Assembly (NCBI GenBank): GCA_964057225.1
Contig: OZ059900.1
Coordinates: 940,501 to 1,004,500 of the forward strand
Direction of reading: 5' to 3'
DNA: 64,000 bases
Origin: Auanema rhodensis
Lineage: Eukaryota; Nematoda; Chromadorea; Rhabditida; Rhabditidae
The notes beneath the pieces were generated by a model that worked only from the letters and a program-made list of their open reading frames with translations, made no database searches and was not told where the DNA came from. A program made the position numbers and the translations under genes. The stretch's first letter is position 1. Every line of letters begins with the position of its first letter. Shown one piece after another: positions 23,327 through 37,300 of the stretch.

Positions 23327-26105
23327 CTACACTAAGTATGGTCGTTTTTATGCCTTTAACACCATATACTCACCGATTTTTGGTACAAAATCTGTAATAC
23401 TTGTAAATTTTGATCATATTTGTTAAGATTCGAGAATCAAACACATAATACACAAAATAAGTCTATTTTTACAAGTTTGCACTGATATTTATTCATTTTG
23501 ATCAAAAAAGGTCGAAAATAGAAAGAATTTTTGAAGTTTCCGAGTTTTGAGTCCAATTTGGCTAAATCGCTCATATATAAGATCAAAAGCATAGTTTTAT
23601 TGTCTATAACAACAAAAGTCATCAATTAAACGCTAGTGATGTTTAAATACTGAATTTCGCTCAAATAGCATTACTACACTAAGTATGGTCGTTTTTATGC
23701 CTTTAACACCATATACTCACCGATTTTTGGTACAAAATCTGTAATACTCGTAAATTTTGATCATATTCGTTAAGATTTGAGAATCAAACATACAATACAA
23801 AAAATCAGTCTATTTTTATGAGCTTGCACTGATATATATTCATTTTGATCAAAAAAGGTCGAAAATAGAAAGAATTTTTGAAATTTCCGAGTTTTGAGTC
23901 TAATTTGGCTAAATCGCTCATATATATGATCAAAAGCATAGTTTTACTGTCTATGATAACAAAAGTCTTCAAATATACACTAATAATGATTAAATCACTG
24001 AATTTCAGTCAAATAGCATTACTACACTAAGTATGGTCGTTTTTATGCCTTTAACACCATATACTCACCGATTTTTGGTACAAAATCTGTAATACTTGTA
24101 AATTTTGATCATATTTGTTAAGATTCGAGAATCAAACACATAATACACGAAATAAGTCTATTTTTACAAGTTTGCACTGATATTTATTCATTTTGATCAA
24201 AAAAGGTCGAAAATAGAAAGAATTTTTGAAGTTTCCGAGTTTTGAGTCCAATTTGGCTAAATCGCTCATATATAAGATCAAAAGCATAGTTTTATTGTCT
24301 ATAACAACAAAAGTCATCAATTAAACGCTAGTGATGTTTAAATACTGAATTTCGCTCAAATAGCATTACTACACTAAGTATGGTCGTTTTTATGCCTTTA
24401 ACACCATATACTCACCGATTTTTGGTACAAAATCTGTAATACTCGTAAATTTTGATCATATTCGTTAAGATTTGAGAATCAAACATACAATACAAAAAAT
24501 CAGTCTATTTTTATGAGCTTGCACTGATATATATTCATTTTGATCAAAAAAGGTCGAAAATAGAAAGAATTTTTGAAATTTCCGAGTTTTGAGTCTAATT
24601 TGGCTAAATCGCTCATATATATGATCAAAAGCATAGTTTTACTGTCTATGATAACAAAAGTCTTCAAATATACACTAATAATGATTAAATCACTGAATTT
24701 CAGTCAAATAGCATTACTACACTAAGTATGGTCGTTTTTATGCCTTTAACACCATATACTCACCGATTTTTGGTACAAAATCTGTAATACTTGTAAATTT
24801 TGATCATATTTGTTAAGATTCGAGAATCAAACACATAATACACGAAATAAATCTATTTTTACAAGTTTGCACTGATATTTATTCATTTTGATCAAAAAAG
24901 GTCGAAAATAGAAAGAATTTTTGAAATTTCCGAGTTTTGAGTCCAATTTGGCTAAATCGCTCATATATAAGATCAAAAGCATAGTTTTATTGTCTATAAC
25001 AACAAAAGTCATCAATTAAACGCTAGTGATGTTTAAATACTGAATTTCGCTCAAATAGCATTACTACACTAAGTATGGTCGTTTTTATGCCTTTAACACC
25101 ATATACTCACCGATTTTTGGTACAAAATCTGTAATACTTGTAAATTTCGATCATATTTGTTAAGATTCGAGAATCAAACACATAATACACGAAATAAGTC
25201 TATTTTTACAAGTTTGCACTGATATTTATTCATTTTGATCAAAAAAGGTCGAAAATAGAAAGAATTTTTGAAATTTCCGAGTTTTGAGTCCAATTTGGCT
25301 AAATCGCTCATATATATGATCAAAAGCATAGTTTTACTGTCTATGATAACAAAAGTCTTCAAATATACACTAATAATGATTAAATCACTGAATTTCAGTC
25401 AAATAGCATTACTACACTAAGTATGGTCGTTTTTATGCCTTTAACACCATATACTCACCGATTTTTGGTACAAAATCTGTAATACTTGTAAATTTTGATC
25501 ATATTTGTTAAGATTCGAGAATCAAACACATAATACACGAAATAAGTCTATTTTTACAAGTTTGCACTGATATTTATTCATTTTGATCAAAAAAGGTCGA
25601 AAATAGAAAGAATTTTTGAAATTTCCGAGTTTTGAGTCCAATTTGGCTAAATCGCTCATATATAAGATCAAAAGCATAGTTTTATTGTCTATAACAACAA
25701 AAGTCATCAATTAAACGCTAGTGATGTTTAAATACTGAATTTCGCTCAAATAGCATTACTACACTAAGTATGGTCGTTTTTATGCCTTTAACACCATATA
25801 CTCACCGATTTTTGGTACAAAATCTGTAATACTTGTAAATTTCGATCATATTTGTTAAGATTCGAGAATCAAACACATAATACACGAAATAAGTCTATTT
25901 TTACAAGTTTGCACTGATATTTATTCATTTTGATCAAAAAAGGTCGAAAATAGAAAGAATTTTTGAAATTTCCGAGTTTTGAGTCCAATTTGGCTAAATC
26001 GCTCATATATATGATCAGAAGCATAGTTTTATTGTCTATGACAACAAAAATCATCAATTAAACGCTAGTGATGTTTAAATACTGATTTTCGCTCAAATAG
26101 CATTA
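23327..26105 (+). repeat. Higher-order block copied 6.60 kb downstream
   Basis: A(cacaaaat)-B-A-B-A(aaataaatc)-A/B-A-C occurs at 23327-26105 and again at 29928-32706, an offset of 6601 bp (19 units). The last four units also occur at 696-2084. The rare aaataaatc in the A and the fixed switch in the A/B unit make chance agreement unlikely. Confidence 0.82.
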
Positions 26106-29100
26106 CTACACTAAGTATGGTCGTTTTTATGCCTTTAACACCATATACTCACCGATTTTTGGTACAAAATCTGTAATACTCGTAAATTTTGATCATATTC
26201 GTTAAGATTTGAGAATCAAACATACAATACAAAAAATCAGTCTATTTTTATGAGCTTGCACTGATATATATTCATTTTGATCAAAAAAGGTCGAAAATAG
26301 AAAGAATTTTTGAAATTTCCGAGTTTTGAGTCTAATTTGGCTAAATCGCTCATATATATGATCAAAAGCATAGTTTTACTGTCTATGATAACAAAAGTCT
26401 TCAAATATACACTAATAATGATTAAATCACTGAATTTCAGTCAAATAGCATTACTACACTAAGTATGGTCGTTTTTATTCCTTTAACACCATATACTCAC
26501 CGATTTTTGGTACAAAATCTGTAATACTTGTAAATTTTGATCATATTTGTTAAGATTCGAGAATCAAACACATAATACACGAAATAAGTCTATTTTTACA
26601 AGTTTGCACTGATATTTATTCATTTTGATCAAAAAAGGTCGAAAATAGAAAGAATTTTTGAAGTTTCCGAGTTTTGAGTCCAATTTGGCTAAATCGCTCA
26701 TATATAAGATCAAAAGCATAGTTTTATTGTCTATAACAACAAAAGTCATCAATTAAACGCTAGTGATGTTTAAATACTGAATTTCGCTCAAATAGCATTA
26801 CTACACTAAGTATGGTCGTTTTTATGCCTTTAACACCATATACTCACCGATTTTTGGTACAAAATCTGTAATACTCGTAAATTTTGATCATATTCGTTAA
26901 GATTTGAGAATCAAACATACAATACAAAAAATCAGTCTATTTTTATGAGCTTGCACTGATATATATTCATTTTGATCAAAAAAGGTCGAAAATAGAAAGA
27001 ATTTTTGAAATTTCCGAGTTTTGAGTCTAATTTGGCTAAATCGCTCATATATATGATCAAAAGCATAGTTTTACTGTCTATGATAACAAAAGTCTTCAAA
27101 TATACACTAATAATGATTAAATCACTGAATTTCAGTCAAATAGCATTACTACACTAAGTATGGTCGTTTTTATGCCTTTAACACCATATACTCACCGATT
27201 TTTGGTACAAAATCTGTAATACTTGTAAATTTTGATCATATTTGTTAAGATTCGAGAATCAAACACATAATACACGAAATAAGTCTATTTTTACAAGTTT
27301 GCACTGATATTTATTCATTTTGATCAAAAAAGGTCGAAAATAGAAAGAATTTTTGAAATTTCCGAGTTTTGAGTCCAATTTGGCTAAATCGCTCATATAT
27401 AAGATCAAAAGCATAGTTTTATTGTCTATAACAACAAAAGTCATCAATTAAACGCTAGTGATGTTTAAATACTGAATTTCGCTCAAATAGCATTACTACA
27501 CTAAGTATGGTCGTTTTTATGCCTTTAACACCATATACTCACCGATTTTTGGTACAAAATCTGTAATACTTGTAAATTTCGATCATATTTGTTAAGATTC
27601 GAGAATCAAACACATAATACACGAAATAAGTCTATTTTTACAAGTTTGCACTGATATTTATTCATTTTGATCAAAAAAGGTCGAAAATAGAAAGAATTTT
27701 TGAAATTTCCGAGTTTTGAGTCCAATTTGGCTAAATCGCTCATATATATGATCAGAAGCATAGTTTTATTGTCTATGACAACAAAAATCATCAATTAAAC
27801 GCTAGTGATGTTTAAATACTGATTTTCGCTCAAATAGCATTACTACACTAAGTATGGTCGTTTTTATGCCTTTAACACCATATACTCACCGATTTTTGGT
27901 ACAAAATCTGTAATACTCGTAAATTTTGATCATATTCGTTAAGATTTGAGAATCAAACATACAATACAAAAAATCAGTCTATTTTTATGAGCTTGCACTG
28001 ATATATATTCATTTTGATCAAAAAAGGTCGAAAATAGAAAGAATTTTTGAAATTTCCGAGTTTTGAGTCTAATTTGGCTAAATCGCTCATATATATGATC
28101 AAAAGCATAGTTTTACTGTCTATGATAACAAAAGTCTTCAAATATACACTAATAATGATTAAATCACTGAATTTCAGTCAAATAGCATTACTACACTAAG
28201 TATGGTCGTTTTTATGCCTTTAACACCATATACTCACCGATTTTTGGTACAAAATCTGTAATACTTGTAAATTTTGATCATATTTGTTAAGATTCGAGAA
28301 TCAAACACATAATACACGAAATAAGTCTATTTTTACAAGTTTGCACTGATATTTATTCATTTTGATCAAAAAAGGTCGAAAATAGAAAGAATTTTTGAAG
28401 TTTCCGAGTTTTGAGTCCAATTTGGCTAAATCGCTCATATATAAGATCAAAAGCATAGTTTTATTGTCTATAACAACAAAAGTCATCAATTAAACGCTAG
28501 TGATGTTTAAATACTGAATTTCGCTCAAATAGCATTACTACACTAAGTATGGTCGTTTTTATGCCTTTAACACCATATACTCACCGATTTTTGGTACAAA
28601 ATCTGTAATACTCGTAAATTTTGATCATATTCGTTAAGATTTGAGAATCAAACATACAATACAAAAATTCAGTCTATTTTTATGAGCTTGCACTGATATA
28701 TATTCATTTTGATCAAAAAAGGTCGAAAATAGAAAGAATTTTTGAAATTTCCGAGTTTTGAGTCTAATTTGGCTAAATCGCTCATATATATGATCAAAAG
28801 CATAGTTTTACTGTCTATGATAACAAAAGTCTTCAAATATACACTAATAATGATTAAATCACTGAATTTCAGTCAAATAGCATTACTACACTAAGTATGG
28901 TCGTTTTTATGCCTTTAACACCATATACTCACCGATTTTTGGTACAAAATCTGTAATACTTGTAAATTTTGATCATATTTGTTAAGATTCGAGAATCAAA
29001 CACATAATACACGAAATAAGTCTATTTTTACAAGTTTGCACTGATATTTATTCATTTTGATCAAAAAAGGTCGAAAATAGAAAGAATTTTTGAAATTTCC

Positions 29101-31317
29101 GAGTTTTGAGTCCAATTTGGCTAAATCGCTCATATATAAGATCAAAAGCATAGTTTTATTGTCTATAACAACAAAAGTCATCAATTAAACGCTAGTGATG
29201 TTTAAATACTGAATTTCGCTCAAATAGCATTACTACACTAAGTATGGTCGTTTTTATGCCTTTAACACCATATACTCACCGATTTTTGGTACAAAATCTG
29301 TAATACTTGTAAATTTCGATCATATTTGTTAAGATTCGAGAATCAAACACATAATACACGAAATAAGTCTATTTTTACAAGTTTGCACTGATATTTATTC
29401 ATTTTGATCAAAAAAGGTCGAAAATAGAAAGAATTTTTGAAATTTCCGAGTTTTGAGTCCAATTTGGCTAAATCGCTCATATATATGATCAGAAGCATAG
29501 TTTTATTGTCTATGACAACAAAAATCATCAATTAAACGCTAGTGATGTTTAAATACTGATTTTCGCTCAAATAGCATTACTACACTAAGTATGGTCGTTT
29601 TTATGCCTTTAACACCATATACTCACCGATTTTTGGTACAAAATCTGTAATACTCGTAAATTTTGATCATATTCGTTAAGATTTGAGAATCAAACATACA
29701 ATACAAAAAATCAGTCTATTTTTATGAGCTTGCACTGATATATATTCATTTTGATCAAAAAAGGTCGAAAATAGAAAGAATTTTTGAAATTTCCGAGTTT
29801 TGAGTCTAATTTGGCTAAATCGCTCATATATATGATCAAAAGCATAGTTTTACTGTCTATGATAACAAAAGTCTTTAAATATACACTAATAATGATTAAA
29901 TCACTGAATTTCAGTCAAATAGCATTACTACACTAAGTATGGTCGTTTTTATGCCTTTAACACCATATACTCACCGATTTTTGGTACAAAATCTGTAATA
30001 CTTGTAAATTTTGATCATATTTGTTAAGATTCGAGAATCAAACACATAATACACAAAATAAGTCTATTTTTACAAGTTTGCACTGATATTTATTCATTTT
30101 GATCAAAAAAGGTCGAAAATAGAAAGAATTTTTGAAGTTTCCGAGTTTTGAGTCCAATTTGGCTAAATCGCTCATATATAAGATCAAAAGCATAGTTTTA
30201 TTGTCTATAACAACAAAAGTCATCAATTAAACGCTAGTGATGTTTAAATACTGATTTTCGCTCAAATAGCATTACTACACTAAGTATGGTCGTTTTTATG
30301 CCTTTAACACCATATACTCACCGATTTTTGGTACAAAATCTGTAATACTCGTAAATTTTGATCATATTCGTTAAGATTTGAGAATCAAACATACAATACA
30401 AAAAATCAGTCTATTTTTATGAGCTTGCACTGATATATATTCATTTTGATCAAAAAAGGTCGAAAATAGAAAGAATTTTTGAAATTTCCGAGTTTTGAGT
30501 CTAATTTGGCTAAATCGCTCATATATATGATCAAAAGCATAGTTTTACTGTCTATGATAACAAAAGTCTTCAAATATACACTAATAATGATTAAATCACT
30601 GAATTTCAGTCAAATAGCATTACTACACTAAGTATGGTCGTTTTTATGCCTTTAACACCATATACTCACCGATTTTTGGTACAAAATCTGTAATACTTGT
30701 AAATTTTGATCATATTTGTTAAGATTCGAGAATCAAACACATAATACACGAAATAAGTCTATTTTTACAAGTTTGCACTGATATTTATTCATTTTGATCA
30801 AAAAAGGTCGAAAATAGAAAGAATTTTTGAAGTTTCCGAGTTTTGAGTCCAATTTGGCTAAATCGCTCATATATAAGATCAAAAGCATAGTTTTATTGTC
30901 TATAACAACAAAAGTCATCAATTAAACGCTAGTGATGTTTAAATACTGAATTTCGCTCAAATAGCATTACTACACTAAGTATGGTCGTTTTTATGCCTTT
31001 AACACCATATACTCACCGATTTTTGGTACAAAATCTGTAATACTCGTAAATTTTGATCATATTCGTTAAGATTTGAGAATCAAACATACAATACAAAAAA
31101 TCAGTCTATTTTTATGAGCTTGCACTGATATATATTCATTTTGATCAAAAAAGGTCGAAAATAGAAAGAATTTTTGAAATTTCCGAGTTTTGAGTCTAAT
31201 TTGGCTAAATCGCTCATATATATGATCAAAAGCATAGTTTTACTGTCTATGATAACAAAAGTCTTCAAATATACACTAATAATGATTAAATCACTGAATT
31301 TCAGTCAAATAGCATTA

Positions 31318-34300
31318 CTACACTAAGTATGGTCGTTTTTATGCCTTTAACACCATATACTCACCGATTTTTGGTACAAAATCTGTAATACTTGTAAATT
31401 TTGATCATATTTGTTAAGATTCGAGAATCAAACACATAATACACGAAATAAATCTATTTTTACAAGTTTGCACTGATATTTATTCATTTTGATCAAAAAA
31501 GGTCGAAAATAGAAAGAATTTTTGAAATTTCCGAGTTTTGAGTCCAATTTGGCTAAATCGCTCATATATAAGATCAAAAGCATAGTTTTATTGTCTATAA
31601 CAACAAAAGTCATCAATTAAACGCTAGTGATGTTTAAATACTGAATTTCGCTCAAATAGCATTACTACACTAAGTATGGTCGTTTTTATGCCTTTAACAC
31701 CATATACTCACCGATTTTTGGTACAAAATCTGTAATACTTGTAAATTTCGATCATATTTGTTAAGATTCGAGAATCAAACACATAATACACGAAATAAGT
31801 CTATTTTTACAAGTTTGCACTGATATTTATTCATTTTGATCAAAAAAGGTCGAAAATAGAAAGAATTTTTGAAATTTCCGAGTTTTGAGTCCAATTTGGC
31901 TAAATCGCTCATATATATGATCAAAAGCATAGTTTTACTGTCTATGATAACAAAAGTCTTCAAATATACACTAATAATGATTAAATCACTGAATTTCAGT
32001 CAAATAGCATTACTACACTAAGTATGGTCGTTTTTATGCCTTTAACACCATATACTCACCGATTTTTGGTACAAAATCTGTAATACTTGTAAATTTTGAT
32101 CATATTTGTTAAGATTCGAGAATCAAACACATAATACACGAAATAAGTCTATTTTTACAAGTTTGCACTGATATTTATTCATTTTGATCAAAAAAGGTCG
32201 AAAATAGAAAGAATTTTTGAAATTTCCGAGTTTTGAGTCCAATTTGGCTAAATCGCTCATATATAAGATCAAAAGCATAGTTTTATTGTCTATAACAACA
32301 AAAGTCATCAATTAAACGCTAGTGATGTTTAAATACTGAATTTCGCTCAAATAGCATTACTACACTAAGTATGGTCGTTTTTATGCCTTTAACACCATAT
32401 ACTCACCGATTTTTGGTACAAAATCTGTAATACTTGTAAATTTCGATCATATTTGTTAAGATTCGAGAATCAAACACATAATACACGAAATAAGTCTATT
32501 TTTACAAGTTTGCACTGATATTTATTCATTTTGATCAAAAAAGGTCGAAAATAGAAAGAATTTTTGAAATTTCCGAGTTTTGAGTCCAATTTGGCTAAAT
32601 CGCTCATATATATGATCAGAAGCATAGTTTTATTGTCTATGACAACAAAAATCATCAATTAAACGCTAGTGATGTTTAAATACTGATTTTCGCTCAAATA
32701 GCATTACTACACTAAGTATGGTCGTTTTTATGCCTTTAACACCATATACTCACCGATTTTTGGTACAAAATCTGTAATACTCGTAAATTTTGATCATATT
32801 CGTTAAGATTTGAGAATCAAACATACAATACAAAAAATCAGTCTATTTTTATGAGCTTGCACTGATATATATTCATTTTGATCAAAAAAGGTCGAAAATA
32901 GAAAGAATTTTTGAAATTTCCGAGTTTTGAGTCTAATTTGGCTAAATCGCTCATATATATGATCAAAAGCATAGTTTTACTGTCTATGATAACAAAAGTC
33001 TTCAAATATACACTAATAATGATTAAATCACTGAATTTCAGTCAAATAGCATTACTACACTAAGTATGGTCGTTTTTATGCCTTTAACACCATATACTCA
33101 CCGATTTTTGGTACAAAATCTGTAATACTTGTAAATTTTGATCATATTTGTTAAGATTCGAGAATCAAACACATAATACACGAAATAAGTCTATTTTTAC
33201 AAGTTTGCACTGATATTTATTCATTTTGATCAAAAAAGGTCGAAAATAGAAAGAATTTTTGAAATTTCCGAGTTTTGAGTCCAATTTGGCTAAATCGCTC
33301 ATATATAAGATCAAAAGCATAGTTTTATTGTCTATAACAACAAAAGTCATCAATTAAACGCTAGTGATGTTTAAATACTGAATTTCGCTCAAATAGCATT
33401 ACTACACTAAGTATGGTCGTTTTTATGCCTTTAACACCATATACTCACCGATTTTTGGTACAAAATCTGTAATACTCGTAATTTTTGATCATATTCGTTA
33501 AGATTTGAGAATCAAACATACAATACAAAAAATCAGTCTATTTTTATGAGCTTGCACTGATATATATTCATTTTGATCAAAAAAGGTCGAAAATAGAAAG
33601 AATTTTTGAAATTTCCGAGTTTTGAGTCTAATTTGGCTAAATCGCTCATATATATGATCAAAAGCATAGTTTTACTGTCTATGATAACAAAAGTCTTCAA
33701 ATATACACTAATAATGATTAAATCACTGAATTTCAGTCAAATAGCATTACTACACTAAGTATGGTCGTTTTTATGCCTTTAACACCATATACTCACCGAT
33801 TTTTGGTACAAAATCTGTAATACTTGTAAATTTCGATCATATTTGTTAAGATTCGAGAATCAAACACATAATACACGAAATAAGTCTATTTTTACAAGTT
33901 TGCACTGATATTTATTCATTTTGATCAAAAAAGGTCGAAAATAGAAAGAATTTTTGAAATTTCCGAGTTTTGAGTCCAATTTGGCTAAATCGCTCATATA
34001 TATGATCAGAAGCATAGTTTTATTGTCTATGACAACAAAAATCATCAATTAAACGCTAGTGATGTTTAAATACTGATTTTCGCTCAAATAGCATTACTAC
34101 ACTAAGTATGGTCGTTTTTATGCCTTTAACACCATATACTCACCGATTTTTGGTACAAAATCTGTAATACTTGTAAATTTCGATCATATTTGTTAAGATT
34201 CGAGAATCAAACACATAATACACGAAATAAGTCTATTTTTACAAGTTTGCACTGATATTTATTCATTTTGATCAAAAAAGGTCGAAAATAGAAAGAATTT

Positions 34301-37300
34301 TTGAAATTTCCGAGTTTTGAGTCCAATTTGGCTAAATCGCTCATATATATGATCAGAAGCATAGTTTTATTGTCTATGACAACAAAAATCATCAATTAAA
34401 CGCTAGTGATGTTTAAATACTGATTTTCGCTCAAATAGCATTACTACACTAAGTATGGTCGTTTTTATGCCTTTAACACCATATACTCACCGATTTTTGG
34501 TACAAAATCTGTAATACTCGTAAATTTTGATCATATTCGTTAAGATTTGAGAATCAAACATACAATACAAAAAATCAGTCGATTTTTATGAGCTTGCACT
34601 GATATATATTCATTTTGATCAAAAAAGGTCGAAAATAGAAAGAATTTTTGAAATTTCCGAGTTTTGAGTCTAATTTGGCTAAATCGCTCATATATATGAT
34701 CAAAAGCATAGTTTTACTGTCTATGATAACAAAAGTCTTCAAATATACACTAATAATGATTAAATCACTGAATTTCAGTCAAATAGCATTACTACACTAA
34801 GTATGGTCGTTTTTATGCCTTTAACACCATATACTCACCGATTTTTGGTACAAAATCTGTAATACTTGTAAATTTTGATCATATTTGTTAAGATTCGAGA
34901 ATCAAACACATAATACACGAAATAAGTCTATTTTTACAAGTTTGCACTGATATTTATTCATTTTGATCAAAAAAGGTCGAAAATAGAAAGAATTTTTGAA
35001 GTTTCCGAGTTTTGAGTCCAATTTGGCTAAATCGCTCATATATAAGATCAAAAGCATAGTTTTATTGTCTATAACAACAAAAGTCATCAATTAAACGCTA
35101 GTGATGTTTAAATACTGAATTTCGCTCAAATAGCATTACTACACTAAGTATGGTCGTTTTTATGCCTTTAACACCATATACTCACCGATTTTTGGTACAA
35201 AATCTGTAATACTCGTAAATTTTGATCATATTCGTTAAGATTTGAGAATCAAACATACAATACAAAAAATCAGTCTATTTTTATGAGCTTGCACTGATAT
35301 ATATTCATTTTGATCAAAAAAGGTCGAAAATAGAAAGAATTTTTGAAATTTCCGAGTTTTGAGTCTAATTTGGCTAAATCGCTCATATATATGATCAAAA
35401 GCATAGTTTTACTGTCTATGATAACAAAAGTCTTCAAATATACACTAATAATGATTAAATCACTGAATTTCAGTCAAATAGCATTACTACACTAAGTATG
35501 GTCGTTTTTATGCCTTTAACACCATATACTCACCGATTTTTGGTACAAAATCTGTAATACTTGTAAATTTTGATCATATTTGTTAAGATTCGAGAATCAA
35601 ACACATAATACACGAAATAAGTCTATTTTTACAAGTTTGCACTGATATTTATTCATTTTGATCAAAAAAGGTCGAAAATAGAAAGAATTTTTGAAGTTTC
35701 CGAGTTTTGAGTCCAATTTGGCTAAATCGCTCATATATAAGATCAAAAGCATAGTTTTATTGTCTATAACAACAAAAGTCATCAATTAAACGCTAGTGAT
35801 GTTTAAATACTGAATTTCGCTCAAATAGCATTACTACACTAAGTATGGTCGTTTTTATGCCTTTAACACCATATACTCACCGATTTTTGGTACAAAATCT
35901 GTAATACTCGTAAATTTTGATCATATTCGTTAAGATTTGAGAATCAAACATACAATACAAAAAATCAGTCTATTTTTATGAGCTTGCACTGATATATATT
36001 CATTTTGATCAAAAAAGGTCGAAAATAGAAAGAATTTTTGAAATTTCCGAGTTTTGAGTCTAATTTGGCTAAATCGCTCATATATATGATCAAAAGCATA
36101 GTTTTACTGTCTATGATAACAAAAGTCTTCAAATATACACTAATAATGATTAAATCACTGAATTTCAGTCAAATAGCATTACTACACTAAGTATGGTCGT
36201 TTTTATGCCTTTAACACCATATACTCACCGATTTTTGGTACAAAATCTGTAATACTTGTAAATTTTGATCATATTTGTTAAGATTCGAGAATCAAACACA
36301 TAATACACGAAATAAGTCTATTTTTACAAGTTTGCACTGATATTTATTCATTTTGATCAAAAAAGGTCGAAAATAGAAAGAATTTTTGAAGTTTCCGAGT
36401 TTTGAGTCCAATTTGGCTAAATCGCTCATATATAAGATCAAAAGCATAGTTTTATTGTCTATAACAACAAAAGTCAACAATTGAACGCTAGTGATGTTTA
36501 AATACTGAATTTCGCTCAAATAGCATTACTACACTAAGTATGGTCGTTTTTATGCCTTTAACACCATATACTCACCGATTTTTGGTACAAAATCTGTAAT
36601 ACTCGTAAATTTTGATCATATTCGTTAAGATTTGAGAATCAAACATACAATACAAAAAATCAGTCTATTTTTATGAGCTTGCACTGATATATATTCATTT
36701 TGATCAAAAAAGGTCGAAAATAGAAAGAATTTTTGAAATTTCCGAGTTTTGAGTCTAATTTGGCTAAATCGCTCATATATATGATCAAAAGCAAAGTTTT
36801 ACTGTCTATGATAACAAAAGTCTTCAAATATACACTAATAATGATTAAATCACTGAATTTCAGTCAAATAGCATTACTACACTAAGTATGGTCGTTTTTA
36901 TGCCTTTAACACCATATACTCACCGATTTTTGGTACAAAATCTGTAATACTTGTAAATTTTGATCATATTTGTTAAGATTCGAGAATCAAACACATAATA
37001 CACGAAATAAGTCTATTTTTACAAGTTTGCACTGATATTTATTCATTTTGATCAAAAAAGGTCGAAAATAGAAAGAATTTTTGAAATTTCCGAGTTTTGA
37101 GTCCAATTTGGCTAAATCGCTCATATATAAGATCAAAAGCATAGTTTTATTGTCTATAACAACAAAAGTCATCAATTAAACGCTAGTGATGTTTAAATAC
37201 TGAATTTCGCTCAAATAGCATTACTACACTAAGTATGGTCGTTTTTATGCCTTTAACACCATATACTCACCGATTTTTGGTACAAAATCTGTAATACTTG